This document shows positions 17,902-27,984 of a stretch of DNA of 64,000 bases, in pieces. The DNA is from Prolixibacteraceae bacterium. Its GTDB lineage: Bacteria; Bacteroidota; Bacteroidia; Bacteroidales; Prolixibacteraceae. Below the pieces are notes generated by a model. That model worked only from the letters and a program-made list of their open reading frames with translations, was not told where the DNA came from and did not search any database. Numbering within the stretch: the first letter of the stretch is position 1; every line of letters starts with the position of its first letter. A program made the translations under genes and the position numbers. The stretch is from positions 124,001 through 188,000 of the forward strand of contig JAOARB010000007.1 of the NCBI GenBank assembly GCA_025210775.1, written 5' to 3'.

Positions 17902-18503
17902 CTTGTTATCTTCTTTAAGGTGTCTAAATAAACTAGACTGTTTTCTTTTTTATGATACGACTATTGTAAGAACTCTATGGTTTATGGCTTTTGTTAAAAA
18001 AGATAGAAAACTCCCAATAGAGATCATCAAATGCAATAAGCTTTTGTGCTTTACAATATAACAAGAAAAAGAGATGCTAGGGTGAAAAATAACATTTTTA
18101 CCCAAAGAGCTATTGTTTTTATTGGATGATAGTTCAGAGGTGCCGTTGGTTGGGCATAGTTGGTTGTTTTATGTTTTATAAGAAGTTTGTTTCAGAGTCC
18201 CATTATCCTATCAATATCTCTAAAAAGTCAACCAGATCATAAGTAAATCCCAAAATGAATAATAATAGTAGATGTGAGGTGAGAGGTTACCTGTTTGATA
18301 TACATGGGTTTTAACTGTGGTTGAATGTTGAATTAGACAAAAGTGTAACATTATTCAACGTATTTGTAATGGCTAAAAGTAATAGAGAAATATGGAGGCG
18401 TTGTTAATCTCTATTTTCGTCAGTGTAATTATTTAGGGAGAATCGTTTAAGTCTTTTTGTTCTTAGACTCTGTCTCCAAGACCAATTAACTAAATGTGGA
18501 TAG
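17902..18503. other. Non-coding gap before the glycosaminoglycan cluster
   Basis: About 600 bases without a gene. An inverted repeat GTTGAAT (18327-18333) / ATTCAAC (18353-18359) sits 145 bases before the ROK gene and could be an operator for the cluster; this is weak. No TAnnTTTG was found. Confidence 0.4.
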
Positions 18504-19439
18504 ATGGACATTAAATATGCAATAGGTATTGATCTAGGGGGAACTTTTATCAAGTTCGCTTTGGTTAATCAAGATGGGGAGAAGATAACAGAAGGGATTA
18601 CCCCTACAAATGCCGTTGGAGGACGTGAGGAAGTAATTGAGAATATAGTCGCAGCAATAGAGAAATTATTACGATATGATCCTGCGTTAAAATCGAAGAT
18701 CTTGGGTATCGGGTTAGGTACTCCAGGGATTGTAGAAGATGGCGTTGTGATTGGTGGAGCTGAAAATCTGCCAGACTGGTGTGACCTTCCATTAGGGAAG
18801 ATTCTTCAAGAGAAATTTAGCTTGCCTGTTTTTATGGATAATGATGCCAACCTGATGGGACTAGGAGAGATTCACTATGGTGCTGCTAAAGATGCTACCG
18901 ATGTTATCTTTCTTACTGTCGGTACTGGTATTGGTGGTGCGATGTATTTGAACGGATCTTTGTACTCAGGATTCCGTAATCGTGGTGCTGAAATTGGTCA
19001 TATGATTATCAAAAGTAATGGAAAACAATGTGAGTGTGGTGCTAAAGGATGCTTAGAAGCATATGCTTCTACCACCGCACTAGTAAATGATTATAAATCA
19101 AGAGTAGATGTAGAGAAGTCCGATGTCTGTATTGATGGACGCTATATTGTTGGGAAATATAAAGAGAACGATCCTCTTGCTATTGAAGTATTGGAACAAC
19201 ATTGGGATTATTTGTCAGATGGAATAGCAGGGTTGATAAATGTTTTTGCACCACAGAATATTGTGATTGGTGGAGGAATATCAGAAGCGGGTGATTTCTA
19301 TTTTGAATCATTGTGCCTGAGTACTTTCAAGAAAACAATGCAGGAGACCTCTCAGTTCACTACCATTGTGCCTGCTAAATTGGGTAATCAAGCTGGTATT
19401 TATGGTGCTGTTTCACTTGTTTTTGCTAACCGTTTATAA
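18504..19439 (+). CDS. ROK-family sugar kinase
   Basis: 311 residues. IGIDLGGTFIKFALV is the phosphate-binding start; DNDAN (catalytic D114) and LTVGTGIGGA are family hallmarks; H166 and C176-x-C178-x4-C183 form the ROK zinc site. ROK kinases phosphorylate glucose, N-acetylglucosamine, N-acetylmannosamine and related sugars in the cytosol. As the first gene of a glycosaminoglycan cluster, a role on GlcNAc or GalNAc released from the polymer is a fair inference. The permease follows after 10 bases. Confidence 0.9.
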   Translation: MDIKYAIGIDLGGTFIKFALVNQDGEKITEGITPTNAVGGREEVIENIVAAIEKLLRYDPALKSKILGIGLGTPGIVEDGVVIGGAENLPDWCDLPLGKILQEKFSLPVFMDNDANLMGLGEIHYGAAKDATDVIFLTVGTGIGGAMYLNGSLYSGFRNRGAEIGHMIIKSNGKQCECGAKGCLEAYASTTALVNDYKSRVDVEKSDVCIDGRYIVGKYKENDPLAIEVLEQHWDYLSDGIAGLINVFAPQNIVIGGGISEAGDFYFESLCLSTFKKTMQETSQFTTIVPAKLGNQAGIYGAVSLVFANRL

Positions 19440-19449
19440 GATCTAAGAT

Positions 19450-20694
19450 ATGGGACGAAATAAAGTAATTGTATTGATGATATTGATCACATGGTTTGTG
19501 ATCTCTTTTGTGACTAATATTTTGGGTCCAATAATGCCAGCCATTATTGATAATTATGCTTTGAGTTTAACGATGGCAGCTTTTTTGCCTTTCTCTTTCT
19601 TCTTGGCTTATGGAATAATGTCTATTCCTGCAGGGGTGATGATCGAAAAGATTGGAGCGAAAAAGTCTATGTTGGTTGCTTTCTCTCTTACTCTTGGTGG
19701 AAGTGCCATTTTTGCTTTGATGCCAACTTATGCGATGGCATTGGTTTCCCTATTTATCTTGGGAATAGGAATGGCAATGCTTCAAGTAATTATCAATCCT
19801 CTAATGCGTACTGCAGCAGGTGAGGAACATTTTGCTTTTTACTCTGTTTTAGGACAGTTGGTGTTTGGAGCTGCTTCTTTTGTGAGTCCTAAAGTTTATA
19901 CTTATCTGGTAGAACAGTTGTCCGTTAGTGCAAAAGCCAATGCAGTAAAATCCTTCTTTGAAGGTCGTATACCTGTGGAGTTACCTTGGATCTCTCTTTA
20001 TTGGCTATTTACCATTCTTTTTGTGGTGATGATTCTTTTTATTGTTCTTTTGAGATTTCCTAAAGTGGAACTTCAAGAGGATGAAAAGACCAGTAGCAAA
20101 GAGGAGTATTTGGTATTGTTAAAGAAGCCTGTAGTATGGATGTTTACTCTAGGTATCATGGCCTATGTCGGAACAGAACAAGGTTTAGCCAATTGGATGA
20201 GTCAGTTTCTAAGTCAGTATCATGGTATCGATCCTGTTAAGAATGGAGCTGATGTTGTAGGTAGTTTCTGGGGTAACATGTCTATTGGTTGTTTGGTTGG
20301 TCTATTGCTATTGAAATTGATGGATTCCCAATTGGTGTTGAAGATTTTTACTTTCTCAAGTATGGCTACTTTGGCTGTTGCTCTTCTTGGATCGGCAGAT
20401 GCGGCATTGATTGCTTTCCCTACTTTAGGATTCTTAATCTCAGTGATGTTCTCAATAATCTTCTCTTTGGCATTAAACAGTTACACCGAACAGTCGGGTG
20501 CTTTTTCAGGTATTCTATGTTCAGGTATTTTTGGAGGTGCTTTGGTTCCTATGATTATAGGATTCTTTGGCGATTATATTGGATTAAGAATGGCGATGTT
20601 CTTCTTGTTTGTAACGTTAGGTTATATTCTTTTCATCGCATTTGTGGCAAAGCCAGAGATTAAGAACAAGACAATTTTTAGTGATAAAAAATAA
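19450..20694 (+). CDS. FucP-type MFS sugar permease
   Basis: 414 residues and about twelve membrane helices. The start (WFVISFVTNILGPIMPAI) and the block FFLAYGIMSIPAGVMIEKIGAKKSM match the FucP/GluP/NagP group of proton-linked sugar permeases. In Bacteroidota these import fucose, glucose/galactose or N-acetylglucosamine across the inner membrane. Its place 10 bases after the ROK kinase and upstream of sulfatases and lyases suggests uptake of a desulfated mono- or disaccharide from glycosaminoglycans. Confidence 0.88.
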   Translation: MGRNKVIVLMILITWFVISFVTNILGPIMPAIIDNYALSLTMAAFLPFSFFLAYGIMSIPAGVMIEKIGAKKSMLVAFSLTLGGSAIFALMPTYAMALVSLFILGIGMAMLQVIINPLMRTAAGEEHFAFYSVLGQLVFGAASFVSPKVYTYLVEQLSVSAKANAVKSFFEGRIPVELPWISLYWLFTILFVVMILFIVLLRFPKVELQEDEKTSSKEEYLVLLKKPVVWMFTLGIMAYVGTEQGLANWMSQFLSQYHGIDPVKNGADVVGSFWGNMSIGCLVGLLLLKLMDSQLVLKIFTFSSMATLAVALLGSADAALIAFPTLGFLISVMFSIIFSLALNSYTEQSGAFSGILCSGIFGGALVPMIIGFFGDYIGLRMAMFFLFVTLGYILFIAFVAKPEIKNKTIFSDKK

Positions 20695-20722
20695 GCGTAA
20701 TAATAATATATAAAAATCTAAG

Positions 20723-22258
20723 ATGATGGTAGATCAATCATGGTTCCAAAGAGGCAAGCAAGTGGCACTTGCTTCTATGGTAGGAGCTTCAATGTTGACA
20801 GGATGTCAGGAAGCTAAGAAAAAAGAGGTGGCTCGTCCCAATATTGTAATTTTAATGTCCGACAATCAGTGTTATAACCACCTTGGTTGTTATGGAGATC
20901 CTGTAGTAAAGACTCCTACTATTGATAAATTGGCTACTGAGGGTATTCGTTTTACGCACGCTTTCTGTTCTGCTCCATCTTGTACTCCTGCTCGTGCTTC
21001 AATGTTGACAGGTCAAGATATTTGGAGACTAGACGAAGGGGCAAACCTATGGGGTACATTGCCTAAGAAATATGAGGTTTATCCTGATATTCTAGAGAAA
21101 GCAGGATATTTAGTTGGTTATGAAGGAAAAGGATGGGGACCAGGTGAGGTAGATGCTTCTGGTCGTGATCGTAATCCTGGAGGTGATCAATATGAATCGT
21201 TTGAAGAGTTTTATAATGAAAGAGAGAAAGGACAACCTTTCTGCTATTGGTTTAGCTCTCGTGATCCACATAGACCATTCCGTCGTAATGGAGGAAAGAA
21301 AGCGGGTATAAAACTAGAAGATATTAAAGTTCCTGCTTACCTTCCTGATACCAAAGAGGTAAGAAAAGATATTGCAGATTATTACGCTGAGATTGAACAT
21401 TTCGATGGTGAAGTTGCAGGTTTTGTGGAGTTACTTAAAGAGATGGGACAATGGGACAATACATTGTTGATCGTTTGTAGTGATAATGGATGGCAAATGC
21501 CTAGAGGTTTAGCTAACTTGTATGATTTCGGTACTCGTGTGCCTTTGATTGTACACATGCCAAAACGTTTCCAAGGAGGAAGAGATATTGATGACTTTGT
21601 TAGTCTAAATGATTTGGCTCCAACATTCCTTGAGTTGGCAGGTCTTCCTATTCCTGACTATATGAATGCTAAAAGTTTGAATACTATTTTGGCATCAAAT
21701 AAGAGTGGTGTGATTGAGAAAGAACGTAATTTCATTATTACGGGTAGAGAACGTCATGCTTTTGTTCGTCAAAATGGTGCTGGCTATGGTGGTCGTGCAT
21801 TGCAGACCAATGATTTCTTGTTAATTCATAACTACGACTATAATAACTGGCCAGCAGGTGATCCTCCATTGTTTGGTGATGTAGATGCTCATATGTTGCA
21901 ATATCCTTGTGGTGCTAAGATGTATATGTTAGAGCATAAAGACGATGAGAAGGTAAAGCCTCTTTTCGAATTGGCTTTCGGTAAACGTCCAGAATATGAA
22001 TTGTATGATCTTAAAAAAGATCCAGAGCAAATGGTGAATGTTGCTCAAGATGCAAATTATAAACAACAGTTTGATGCATTGAAAAAGCAAATGAATGACT
22101 ATCTTGCCAAGACTGGTGATCCTCGAATCAATGGAGGTGAACTTAAATGGGAAGGTGCTCCTTACTATGCTGAAAAAGACAAGCATCCTCGTCCTAGTCG
22201 TACTTCTATCGACAAGCTTGGGCTAGAGGAAGAATATAGTTATGTAAAAGAAAAGTAA
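20723..22258 (+). CDS. Type I sulfatase, lipoprotein (heparan N-sulfatase-like branch)
   Basis: 511 residues. The signal ends with the lipobox MLTGC (Cys28). The sulfatase signature SCTPARASMLTGQ has C87, the residue turned into formylglycine by a maturase (not in this window). D47 in MSDNQ and the later CSDNGWQ supply calcium ligands. The FCSAPSCTPAR context and SDNG block recall the sulfamidase (N-sulfoglucosamine sulfohydrolase) side of the S1 family, but subfamily was not tested. It probably works in the periplasm on sulfated sugars freed by the lyases next door. A terminator follows just before the next gene. Confidence 0.9.
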   Translation: MMVDQSWFQRGKQVALASMVGASMLTGCQEAKKKEVARPNIVILMSDNQCYNHLGCYGDPVVKTPTIDKLATEGIRFTHAFCSAPSCTPARASMLTGQDIWRLDEGANLWGTLPKKYEVYPDILEKAGYLVGYEGKGWGPGEVDASGRDRNPGGDQYESFEEFYNEREKGQPFCYWFSSRDPHRPFRRNGGKKAGIKLEDIKVPAYLPDTKEVRKDIADYYAEIEHFDGEVAGFVELLKEMGQWDNTLLIVCSDNGWQMPRGLANLYDFGTRVPLIVHMPKRFQGGRDIDDFVSLNDLAPTFLELAGLPIPDYMNAKSLNTILASNKSGVIEKERNFIITGRERHAFVRQNGAGYGGRALQTNDFLLIHNYDYNNWPAGDPPLFGDVDAHMLQYPCGAKMYMLEHKDDEKVKPLFELAFGKRPEYELYDLKKDPEQMVNVAQDANYKQQFDALKKQMNDYLAKTGDPRINGGELKWEGAPYYAEKDKHPRPSRTSIDKLGLEEEYSYVKEK

Positions 22259-22269
22259 TTTATTTATGA

Positions 22270-22332
22270 GAAAGCACGGATGTCAGGAGTGGTGGAATGA
22301 CCTTGTCTTGTTTCGTGCTTTCTCTTTTTTAT
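22270..22332 (+). terminator. Terminator-like hairpin inside the cluster, abutting the next start codon
   Basis: GAGAAAGCACG (22270-22280) pairs perfectly with CGTGCTTTCTC (22316-22326), with a 35-base loop holding a smaller GTCA/TGAC pairing, then six T. The lyase ATG lies only seven bases after the T run. It may set a lower level for the downstream lyases. Confidence 0.8.
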
Positions 22333-22339
22333 TCTAAGT

Positions 22340-24958
22340 ATGCGTACATTCGTAATCATATTAATGGTAATTATAGGGGCGACCTATTCTTCTCATTCTA
22401 TTGCTTCTTCACCAAAACAAAGAGAGGCTTTGATGCCTTTGCGAAGAAGAGGATGTTATCCTACTAGTGGTATTATTCAGCGAAACCAACCTTGGTTTTA
22501 TTGGACCCCACAGATGGATAAGAAAGGGGAGACTCCTGAGCTTAAGGCTCGTTATGCTTTCCGTTTATCACAAGATTCTACTTTTACAACTAAAGATGGT
22601 GCCACAATTATTTTAAATCGTATGTTCTACTCTCCACATCGTATATTGGAGAAGGGAAGATGGTTCTGGCAGTATGGATGGGTAGACACTAAAGGGGATA
22701 TCTTATGGAAAGAGAAATATAGCTTTAAAGTGAGTGGAGATGAGATCTCTTTTGTATCTCCATCTTTTGATCAGATGTCTGAATCTATACCTACAGGACA
22801 TCCTAGGGTGTTGTGTTTTCCAAATGAGATAGGTAAGATTGCAATACCAGAGAAAGAGATTCAATCTTTTATAGAGGGTGTGAATCTTTCGGCAAAACTT
22901 AAAAAATCGTTGATATATAACAATAAGAAGGTTTTAGATTCGAAAAAGAACACGTTAAGTCCTAAGCAGTATCGTCGTTTTGTCGGTAAAAGAACCAAGG
23001 AGATATATAAAAAATCACTAGATAGATTTGATAGGATAAGTAAGGCTTACCTTCTTACTGGTGAAAAGAAATATCTTGAGGCTTCATTAGATTATTATCA
23101 CTATCTAAAAAATCAATATAAGGCTATTGTGAAATCAGGATTTATAAATGATTTTACTCGTGGTTTTTATTTGACGGCTTCTGCTACGATTTATGATGTA
23201 GCTTATGATAGATTATCTAAGGAAGAGCGTAGTGAAATTGAAGAAATGCTTGTGAAAGAGCAGAAGGAAACCTTTGTCCATCTTCAACGAACAGGTCATT
23301 ATAACAATCTGGATAGTCATTTATGGCAGCATCATATGCGTACTTTCTTTACTACTGCTTTGACTTTATATCATCATGTACCAGAGGCAAAGAAATGGGT
23401 CGAGTATGTCTATGAATTGTGGACAATGCGAGCACCAGTAGGTAGTCTTTCTGATGGTGGTTGGGCTCCTGGTAATGGATATTTTGATGCGAACAAGACC
23501 TCTTTAATTGCAATGTCTGTATATTTTACTCGTTTGACAGGAGTAGATTATCTTTCTCAACCTTGGTTCCAAAATACAGGTAAATATTTCTATTATACCT
23601 CACCTGTAGGATTTCTTTCAGGAGGTTTTGGGGATAATGCAGATGTCAAAAGAGAGAATAACGCTTCTTTCTTAGCTGCCATGGCTAAGACCATAAATGA
23701 TCCTTATGCTCGTCTTTATCTAAATCAACAAAAAGCATTGACCAAAGAAGAGAAAGAGAATAAAGTTAAAAACAGGATCAGACGTAAGAAATTTAATCTT
23801 AAAAACCAGACTGAATTGTATTGGTTGTGTGCCCTTTATAAGGTGCCACACAAGAAAGTTTCACTAAAGAGAATAAAGCCAGAAAGAGCTTCTATGTTTA
23901 GTGATATAGGAGTGGCTTCGATGCGAAGTAATCCAACATCTAAGAATAGTACTTTATTGACATTCCGTTCTTCTCCTTTTGGTGCAACGGGACATGCTCA
24001 TGCTTGTCAGAATGCTTTTAACTTACAGGTTAACGGTGAACCATTGTTCTTTAGAACGGGCTATTATTCTAGTTTTGTAGATCCTCATTCATTAATGAGT
24101 TATCGTCATGCTCAGGCACACAATACAATTTTGATGGATACCAAAGGACAACCGATGACTCCATCATCTTATGGTATGATCACACGATTTGGTACTAGCG
24201 AATCCATCTCATATGCCAAAGGCGATGCTTCTCATGCATACAATGGTAATCCTTTTAGGGACTATTTCTTGGATAAGATGAAAGAGTATAAGCTCGATCC
24301 AAAGGATGTCTTAGGACGCAGCGATGCGAAGATGTCAAAATTTGATCGTCACATTGCCCTTTTAGGAGACAAAGTGGTGATGATCTATGATGATATTGAA
24401 GCTGATATTCCTGTGGCATGGAAATGGTTGTTGCAAAGTAGAGAGGAAATGAAACAGAACGATGCTTCTATTATGGTGAATAATGGGGTTGCTTCAGGAT
24501 GTGCTTATATCTTTTCAAGTGAGAAATTAAAGGTTGAGGTGACCAATCGCTTTGCATCACCTGCTGTGGATTGGTTAGGCAATGGAGCCAAAAGAGGTAT
24601 TAAATATGTCCCACATTGGCATGCTTCTGCAACGAGTGAAAAGAGTCCTAAAATTAGATTCTTCTCGTTGATCTCTTTGGCAGATGGAGGAAAACCATCA
24701 GTTGTTAAGATAAATAAGTCTGGTGAATATTTATTAAAAGGATGGCACATTAAGGTCTCGTTATCTGACGATGAGAAACCTTCATTTGTTGCCAAACATC
24801 CTAAGAAAGGTGCTTTGGTTTATGGTAAGACAAAAGTTGAATATAAAGGAGTTACTTATTCTTTAGAAGCCACTTCTACTTATATAATTGACCCTAAATC
24901 AGAACAAACAGTTATCCGTATGGCGGATGTCTATCCTGACATTTGTAGATACTATTAA
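22340..24958 (+). CDS. PL15-like polysaccharide lyase (DUF4962 + heparinase II/III-like)
   Basis: 872 residues with a signal peptide (1-22). The N-terminal part (about 35-150) matches the DUF4962-type start of PL15 enzymes (LMPLRRRGCYPTSG, PWFYWTPQM). An alpha/alpha toroid follows, with NNLDSHLWQHHMR (H327, H331, H332) and DGGWAPGNGYF, the likely active-site region. The C-terminal heparinase II/III-like beta domain begins near 535 (TGHAHACQNAFNLQVNG). Known PL15 members cut alginate oligomers or heparin/heparan sulfate exolytically. Within this cluster a glycosaminoglycan substrate is more likely. The next lyase follows after 11 bases. Confidence 0.8.
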   Translation: MRTFVIILMVIIGATYSSHSIASSPKQREALMPLRRRGCYPTSGIIQRNQPWFYWTPQMDKKGETPELKARYAFRLSQDSTFTTKDGATIILNRMFYSPHRILEKGRWFWQYGWVDTKGDILWKEKYSFKVSGDEISFVSPSFDQMSESIPTGHPRVLCFPNEIGKIAIPEKEIQSFIEGVNLSAKLKKSLIYNNKKVLDSKKNTLSPKQYRRFVGKRTKEIYKKSLDRFDRISKAYLLTGEKKYLEASLDYYHYLKNQYKAIVKSGFINDFTRGFYLTASATIYDVAYDRLSKEERSEIEEMLVKEQKETFVHLQRTGHYNNLDSHLWQHHMRTFFTTALTLYHHVPEAKKWVEYVYELWTMRAPVGSLSDGGWAPGNGYFDANKTSLIAMSVYFTRLTGVDYLSQPWFQNTGKYFYYTSPVGFLSGGFGDNADVKRENNASFLAAMAKTINDPYARLYLNQQKALTKEEKENKVKNRIRRKKFNLKNQTELYWLCALYKVPHKKVSLKRIKPERASMFSDIGVASMRSNPTSKNSTLLTFRSSPFGATGHAHACQNAFNLQVNGEPLFFRTGYYSSFVDPHSLMSYRHAQAHNTILMDTKGQPMTPSSYGMITRFGTSESISYAKGDASHAYNGNPFRDYFLDKMKEYKLDPKDVLGRSDAKMSKFDRHIALLGDKVVMIYDDIEADIPVAWKWLLQSREEMKQNDASIMVNNGVASGCAYIFSSEKLKVEVTNRFASPAVDWLGNGAKRGIKYVPHWHASATSEKSPKIRFFSLISLADGGKPSVVKINKSGEYLLKGWHIKVSLSDDEKPSFVAKHPKKGALVYGKTKVEYKGVTYSLEATSTYIIDPKSEQTVIRMADVYPDICRYY

Positions 24959-24969
24959 AAAACTAAGAT

Positions 24970-27900
24970 ATGAAACCAATAAAACTAATTTCACTATGTG
25001 TCACGCTTTTTTGCTCTTTGGGTTCGCTGAAGGCATATGAAGGGTTCCCCGTGTCTCGTAGTTACCAATCGTTTGAAAAGAAACAAACGATCTCATTAGA
25101 TAAATGGAAAGGCAATGTGTCTATTGCTTCTGACCGTTCTAAAGATGGCAATCGTTCATTGAAATGGAATGCTATCTCTGGTGCTACATTAGAGATAAAC
25201 CCTAATGGTTTAAAAGAGGCATTAAAATCCAAAAATGGAGGAATTCAATGTTGGATATACAACGACAAACTATCGAATGATACACTTCAGTTTAATGTCA
25301 TTGATAATGATGGAAATAAAGTCTGGTCTTGGGGCTTAAAATTGAATTATAAAGGATGGCAAGCCATGTGGATTCATTTTTACCAACAAGCATTTAAAGG
25401 CGTTTCTTATAATAGAAGTAAAGAGTATAAGATTGTTGCTGTTAACGGAAATGAAAAACGTTCTTTATATTTTGATAATTTCGAACTTGTCCGTCATGTT
25501 ATTGGTAAACATACCGATGATGCTTTTTATGTCTCTCGTCCTATGGTGAATGAGTTTGGTACTTCTCATCCTTGGACTTACACTAAATACTGGGATCGTC
25601 AGCAAATCCCCGATTTAAGTAAGAAACCTTCGGATTATAAAGAAAGATTGGAGAGCATTCAGAAGATAGAGCAACGTTACAGATCGTGGGTTTTACCTGG
25701 TCATGACGAGAAGTCACCTAACTATATCATTCGAGAAAAGTCGTTACAGCAGTTTATCTCACAAGGGGTAGATAAGCTTAATAACTACAATATCAAAGTG
25801 AAGAATGGTGTAATAACAGGTACACCTCTCTATTCTATTAGAGGGGAGAATAAGCCTTTTTTTGCTGATCTTTCTATGAGTATATTATTGCCTTTGGCTT
25901 TAGATTATCTATATAATGGAAATCAAAAGAGTGGTGAGAACTATATTTTGGCTTTAAATTATATGAACGATCAGGGATGGCGAGCAGGTTCAGCTTTAGG
26001 TAGTATTGATCACGAGATGTTACGTCATTCTGGCTATTTCCATTCGATCTTTTTAATGAAAGATCTTTTGAAAAAAGAGGGGATATTAGAAAGAGAAATG
26101 GCAACTGCAAAGTGGTACCTGAATTGGAATGAATTATACCACCTTCCTCCTTTTGTTGGATGTACAGCTGATTTTATGAGAACGTTATTTATGTATCGTT
26201 TACTGGTTGTCTTTATGGAAGATGGTCCAGCTAAGGTCAATGACATGCATTACTACCATCAATGGATTGAAAAGTCCATGTCTATAGCACCAGGATTCTC
26301 AGATACCTTTAAGCCAGATCATGTAGGATATCACCACCGAGGTGTTTATATGAATGCTTATGGACCGAATGCTTTTCATATGGCTTCTGTTATAAGTTGG
26401 ATGCTTGATGGTAGTGCCTATTCTCTTAGTGATCTGAGTATGGATAACCTTACCCAGTCTGTTGTGGTGGCTTCAAAAATGAACTATCGTTATCATATCC
26501 CTATGGGAGTCTGTGGTCGTTTCCCTCATAATGATGCAAACTATATTAATATTGTTCCTTCTTTAGCGTATCTATTACATACTCAAAAAGGAGCTACGGA
26601 TGAAGTGAAGAGCGAGTACCTACGTACTTATCCAGCGTCTCGTAGCGAGCAGTCATTAACATTAATGAATCGTGCCGATTCTAAACTTGAGTATCTTCAT
26701 ACATTGGGAGCTGTTTCTTTAATGGAAGATGCATATTTGAAAGTAAAGAATTTAGCAAAAGAAGAAAATCATCGTTCTGTTTTTACTTTCAAACCATATG
26801 CTGGTCTTGGATTGTATCGTGTTAAGGATATCCAATTTAGTGTTAAAGGTTGGAGTGCCTATATATGGGATTTTGAAGGAGGAAAGAAAGGGGAGAACCT
26901 ATATGGTAGATATTTAAGTTATGGTGGTTTACAATCTTATGAACCTACACCAAGTGTTATAGGGTTTGACTTAAGCAAAGGTTTTGATTGGAATCATATT
27001 CCAGGAACTACTTCTAAGGTCCTTCCACTAAAGACATTAAAGTTCGGTAAGCACAACAAGTTTAAACACCGTAATTTTACGGATCAAACTTTTCTATCTG
27101 GGTTAGATAATAATGACAGAGGATGGGTTGGTATTAAACTTCATGATACTGTTTTTGATCCTTCTTTTTATGCCAATAAGTCCTATTTGTTCTTTCCTAA
27201 TCGTATCGTATGTATGGGGGATCAGATCACGTCAAAAGATAAAGACAACAGTTGTGTGACAACGATCTTTCAGAGAATAGATGAGAAGAATCATCGACTT
27301 AAATTGAATGGAAAATATTTTATTTCAAAAGATACTACCATTATTTCGAAAAAAGCGCAAAGAGTGCAATTCGAAGATGGTCTGACTTATTGGGTGGCTC
27401 CGAATCAAGAGTTACATATCCAACATCGTATGGTTACCAATCCTAAAGGTAAAAAGAAGAAGAAAAAGAAGAACAGAGCCATGGGAGTGAAGAGTTATAT
27501 CGCTTGGTTGTCTCATGATAAGGCCCCATCTAATGGTCGTTATCATTATGAGATCCAATGGAGTGATAAGAAACTTAAGCCTATGAAGCATATTACAATG
27601 AATAAGTCATCCCATCAAGTTGTTGATGGAAAAACGACTTATTATCATATATGGAATGCGGATTCTTTTAAAGGAGACAAAATGATTGGTAAGGTTTCAG
27701 ACCCTATCTCATTGTCTCTAACGAAAGAAAAACATAGCCTACAGTTGTCGTTAACAGATCCTGATATGCGACGTCCTATGGTGAAAAATATCGGAGAATT
27801 ATCTCATGAAAAAGTAATTGCTCCATCTGTGAGTAAGCAGGTTAAGATCTATTTAAAAGGTCGCTATCGTTTATCAGATAACGCAAAAGGATTTAAGATT

Positions 27901-27984
27901 TTGTCTAAGAAAGAGAACGAAACGGTGGTCGCAGTGGATTGTATTGATGGTAGAACATATAAAACAGAGCTTATATATGAATAG
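24970..27984 (+). CDS. Chondroitinase ABC-like lyase, polysaccharide lyase family 8
   Basis: 1004 residues with a signal peptide (1-22, ending LKA). Domain order follows Proteus chondroitinase ABC: an N-terminal jelly roll (~35-175), an alpha toroid (~220-590), then beta-sandwich domains. The expected active site is present: H456 in HHRGVY, Y464 in AYGPNAF and R517 in CGRFPHN, at nearly the same spacing as H501, Y508 and R560 of the Proteus enzyme. The segment DWNHIPGTTSKVLPLK is also conserved. It should cleave chondroitin or dermatan sulfate by beta-elimination in the periplasm or outside. An odd run of seven Lys (828-834) sits in a C-terminal loop. The following sulfatase overlaps its end by 8 bases. 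Confidence 0.88.
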   Translation: MKPIKLISLCVTLFCSLGSLKAYEGFPVSRSYQSFEKKQTISLDKWKGNVSIASDRSKDGNRSLKWNAISGATLEINPNGLKEALKSKNGGIQCWIYNDKLSNDTLQFNVIDNDGNKVWSWGLKLNYKGWQAMWIHFYQQAFKGVSYNRSKEYKIVAVNGNEKRSLYFDNFELVRHVIGKHTDDAFYVSRPMVNEFGTSHPWTYTKYWDRQQIPDLSKKPSDYKERLESIQKIEQRYRSWVLPGHDEKSPNYIIREKSLQQFISQGVDKLNNYNIKVKNGVITGTPLYSIRGENKPFFADLSMSILLPLALDYLYNGNQKSGENYILALNYMNDQGWRAGSALGSIDHEMLRHSGYFHSIFLMKDLLKKEGILEREMATAKWYLNWNELYHLPPFVGCTADFMRTLFMYRLLVVFMEDGPAKVNDMHYYHQWIEKSMSIAPGFSDTFKPDHVGYHHRGVYMNAYGPNAFHMASVISWMLDGSAYSLSDLSMDNLTQSVVVASKMNYRYHIPMGVCGRFPHNDANYINIVPSLAYLLHTQKGATDEVKSEYLRTYPASRSEQSLTLMNRADSKLEYLHTLGAVSLMEDAYLKVKNLAKEENHRSVFTFKPYAGLGLYRVKDIQFSVKGWSAYIWDFEGGKKGENLYGRYLSYGGLQSYEPTPSVIGFDLSKGFDWNHIPGTTSKVLPLKTLKFGKHNKFKHRNFTDQTFLSGLDNNDRGWVGIKLHDTVFDPSFYANKSYLFFPNRIVCMGDQITSKDKDNSCVTTIFQRIDEKNHRLKLNGKYFISKDTTIISKKAQRVQFEDGLTYWVAPNQELHIQHRMVTNPKGKKKKKKKNRAMGVKSYIAWLSHDKAPSNGRYHYEIQWSDKKLKPMKHITMNKSSHQVVDGKTTYYHIWNADSFKGDKMIGKVSDPISLSLTKEKHSLQLSLTDPDMRRPMVKNIGELSHEKVIAPSVSKQVKIYLKGRYRLSDNAKGFKILSKKENETVVAVDCIDGRTYKTELIYE

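Noticed and set aside
20289..20663. 124-codon plus-strand frame inside the FucP-type permease
   Set aside because: Frame-shifted reading of transmembrane codons; Trp, Cys and Phe-rich; no frameshift in the main gene.
27944..27976. Upstream start for the second sulfatase
   Set aside because: It would put 11 extra residues before a twin-arginine-type signal; the ATG at 27977 fits better and gives a usual 8-base overlap.
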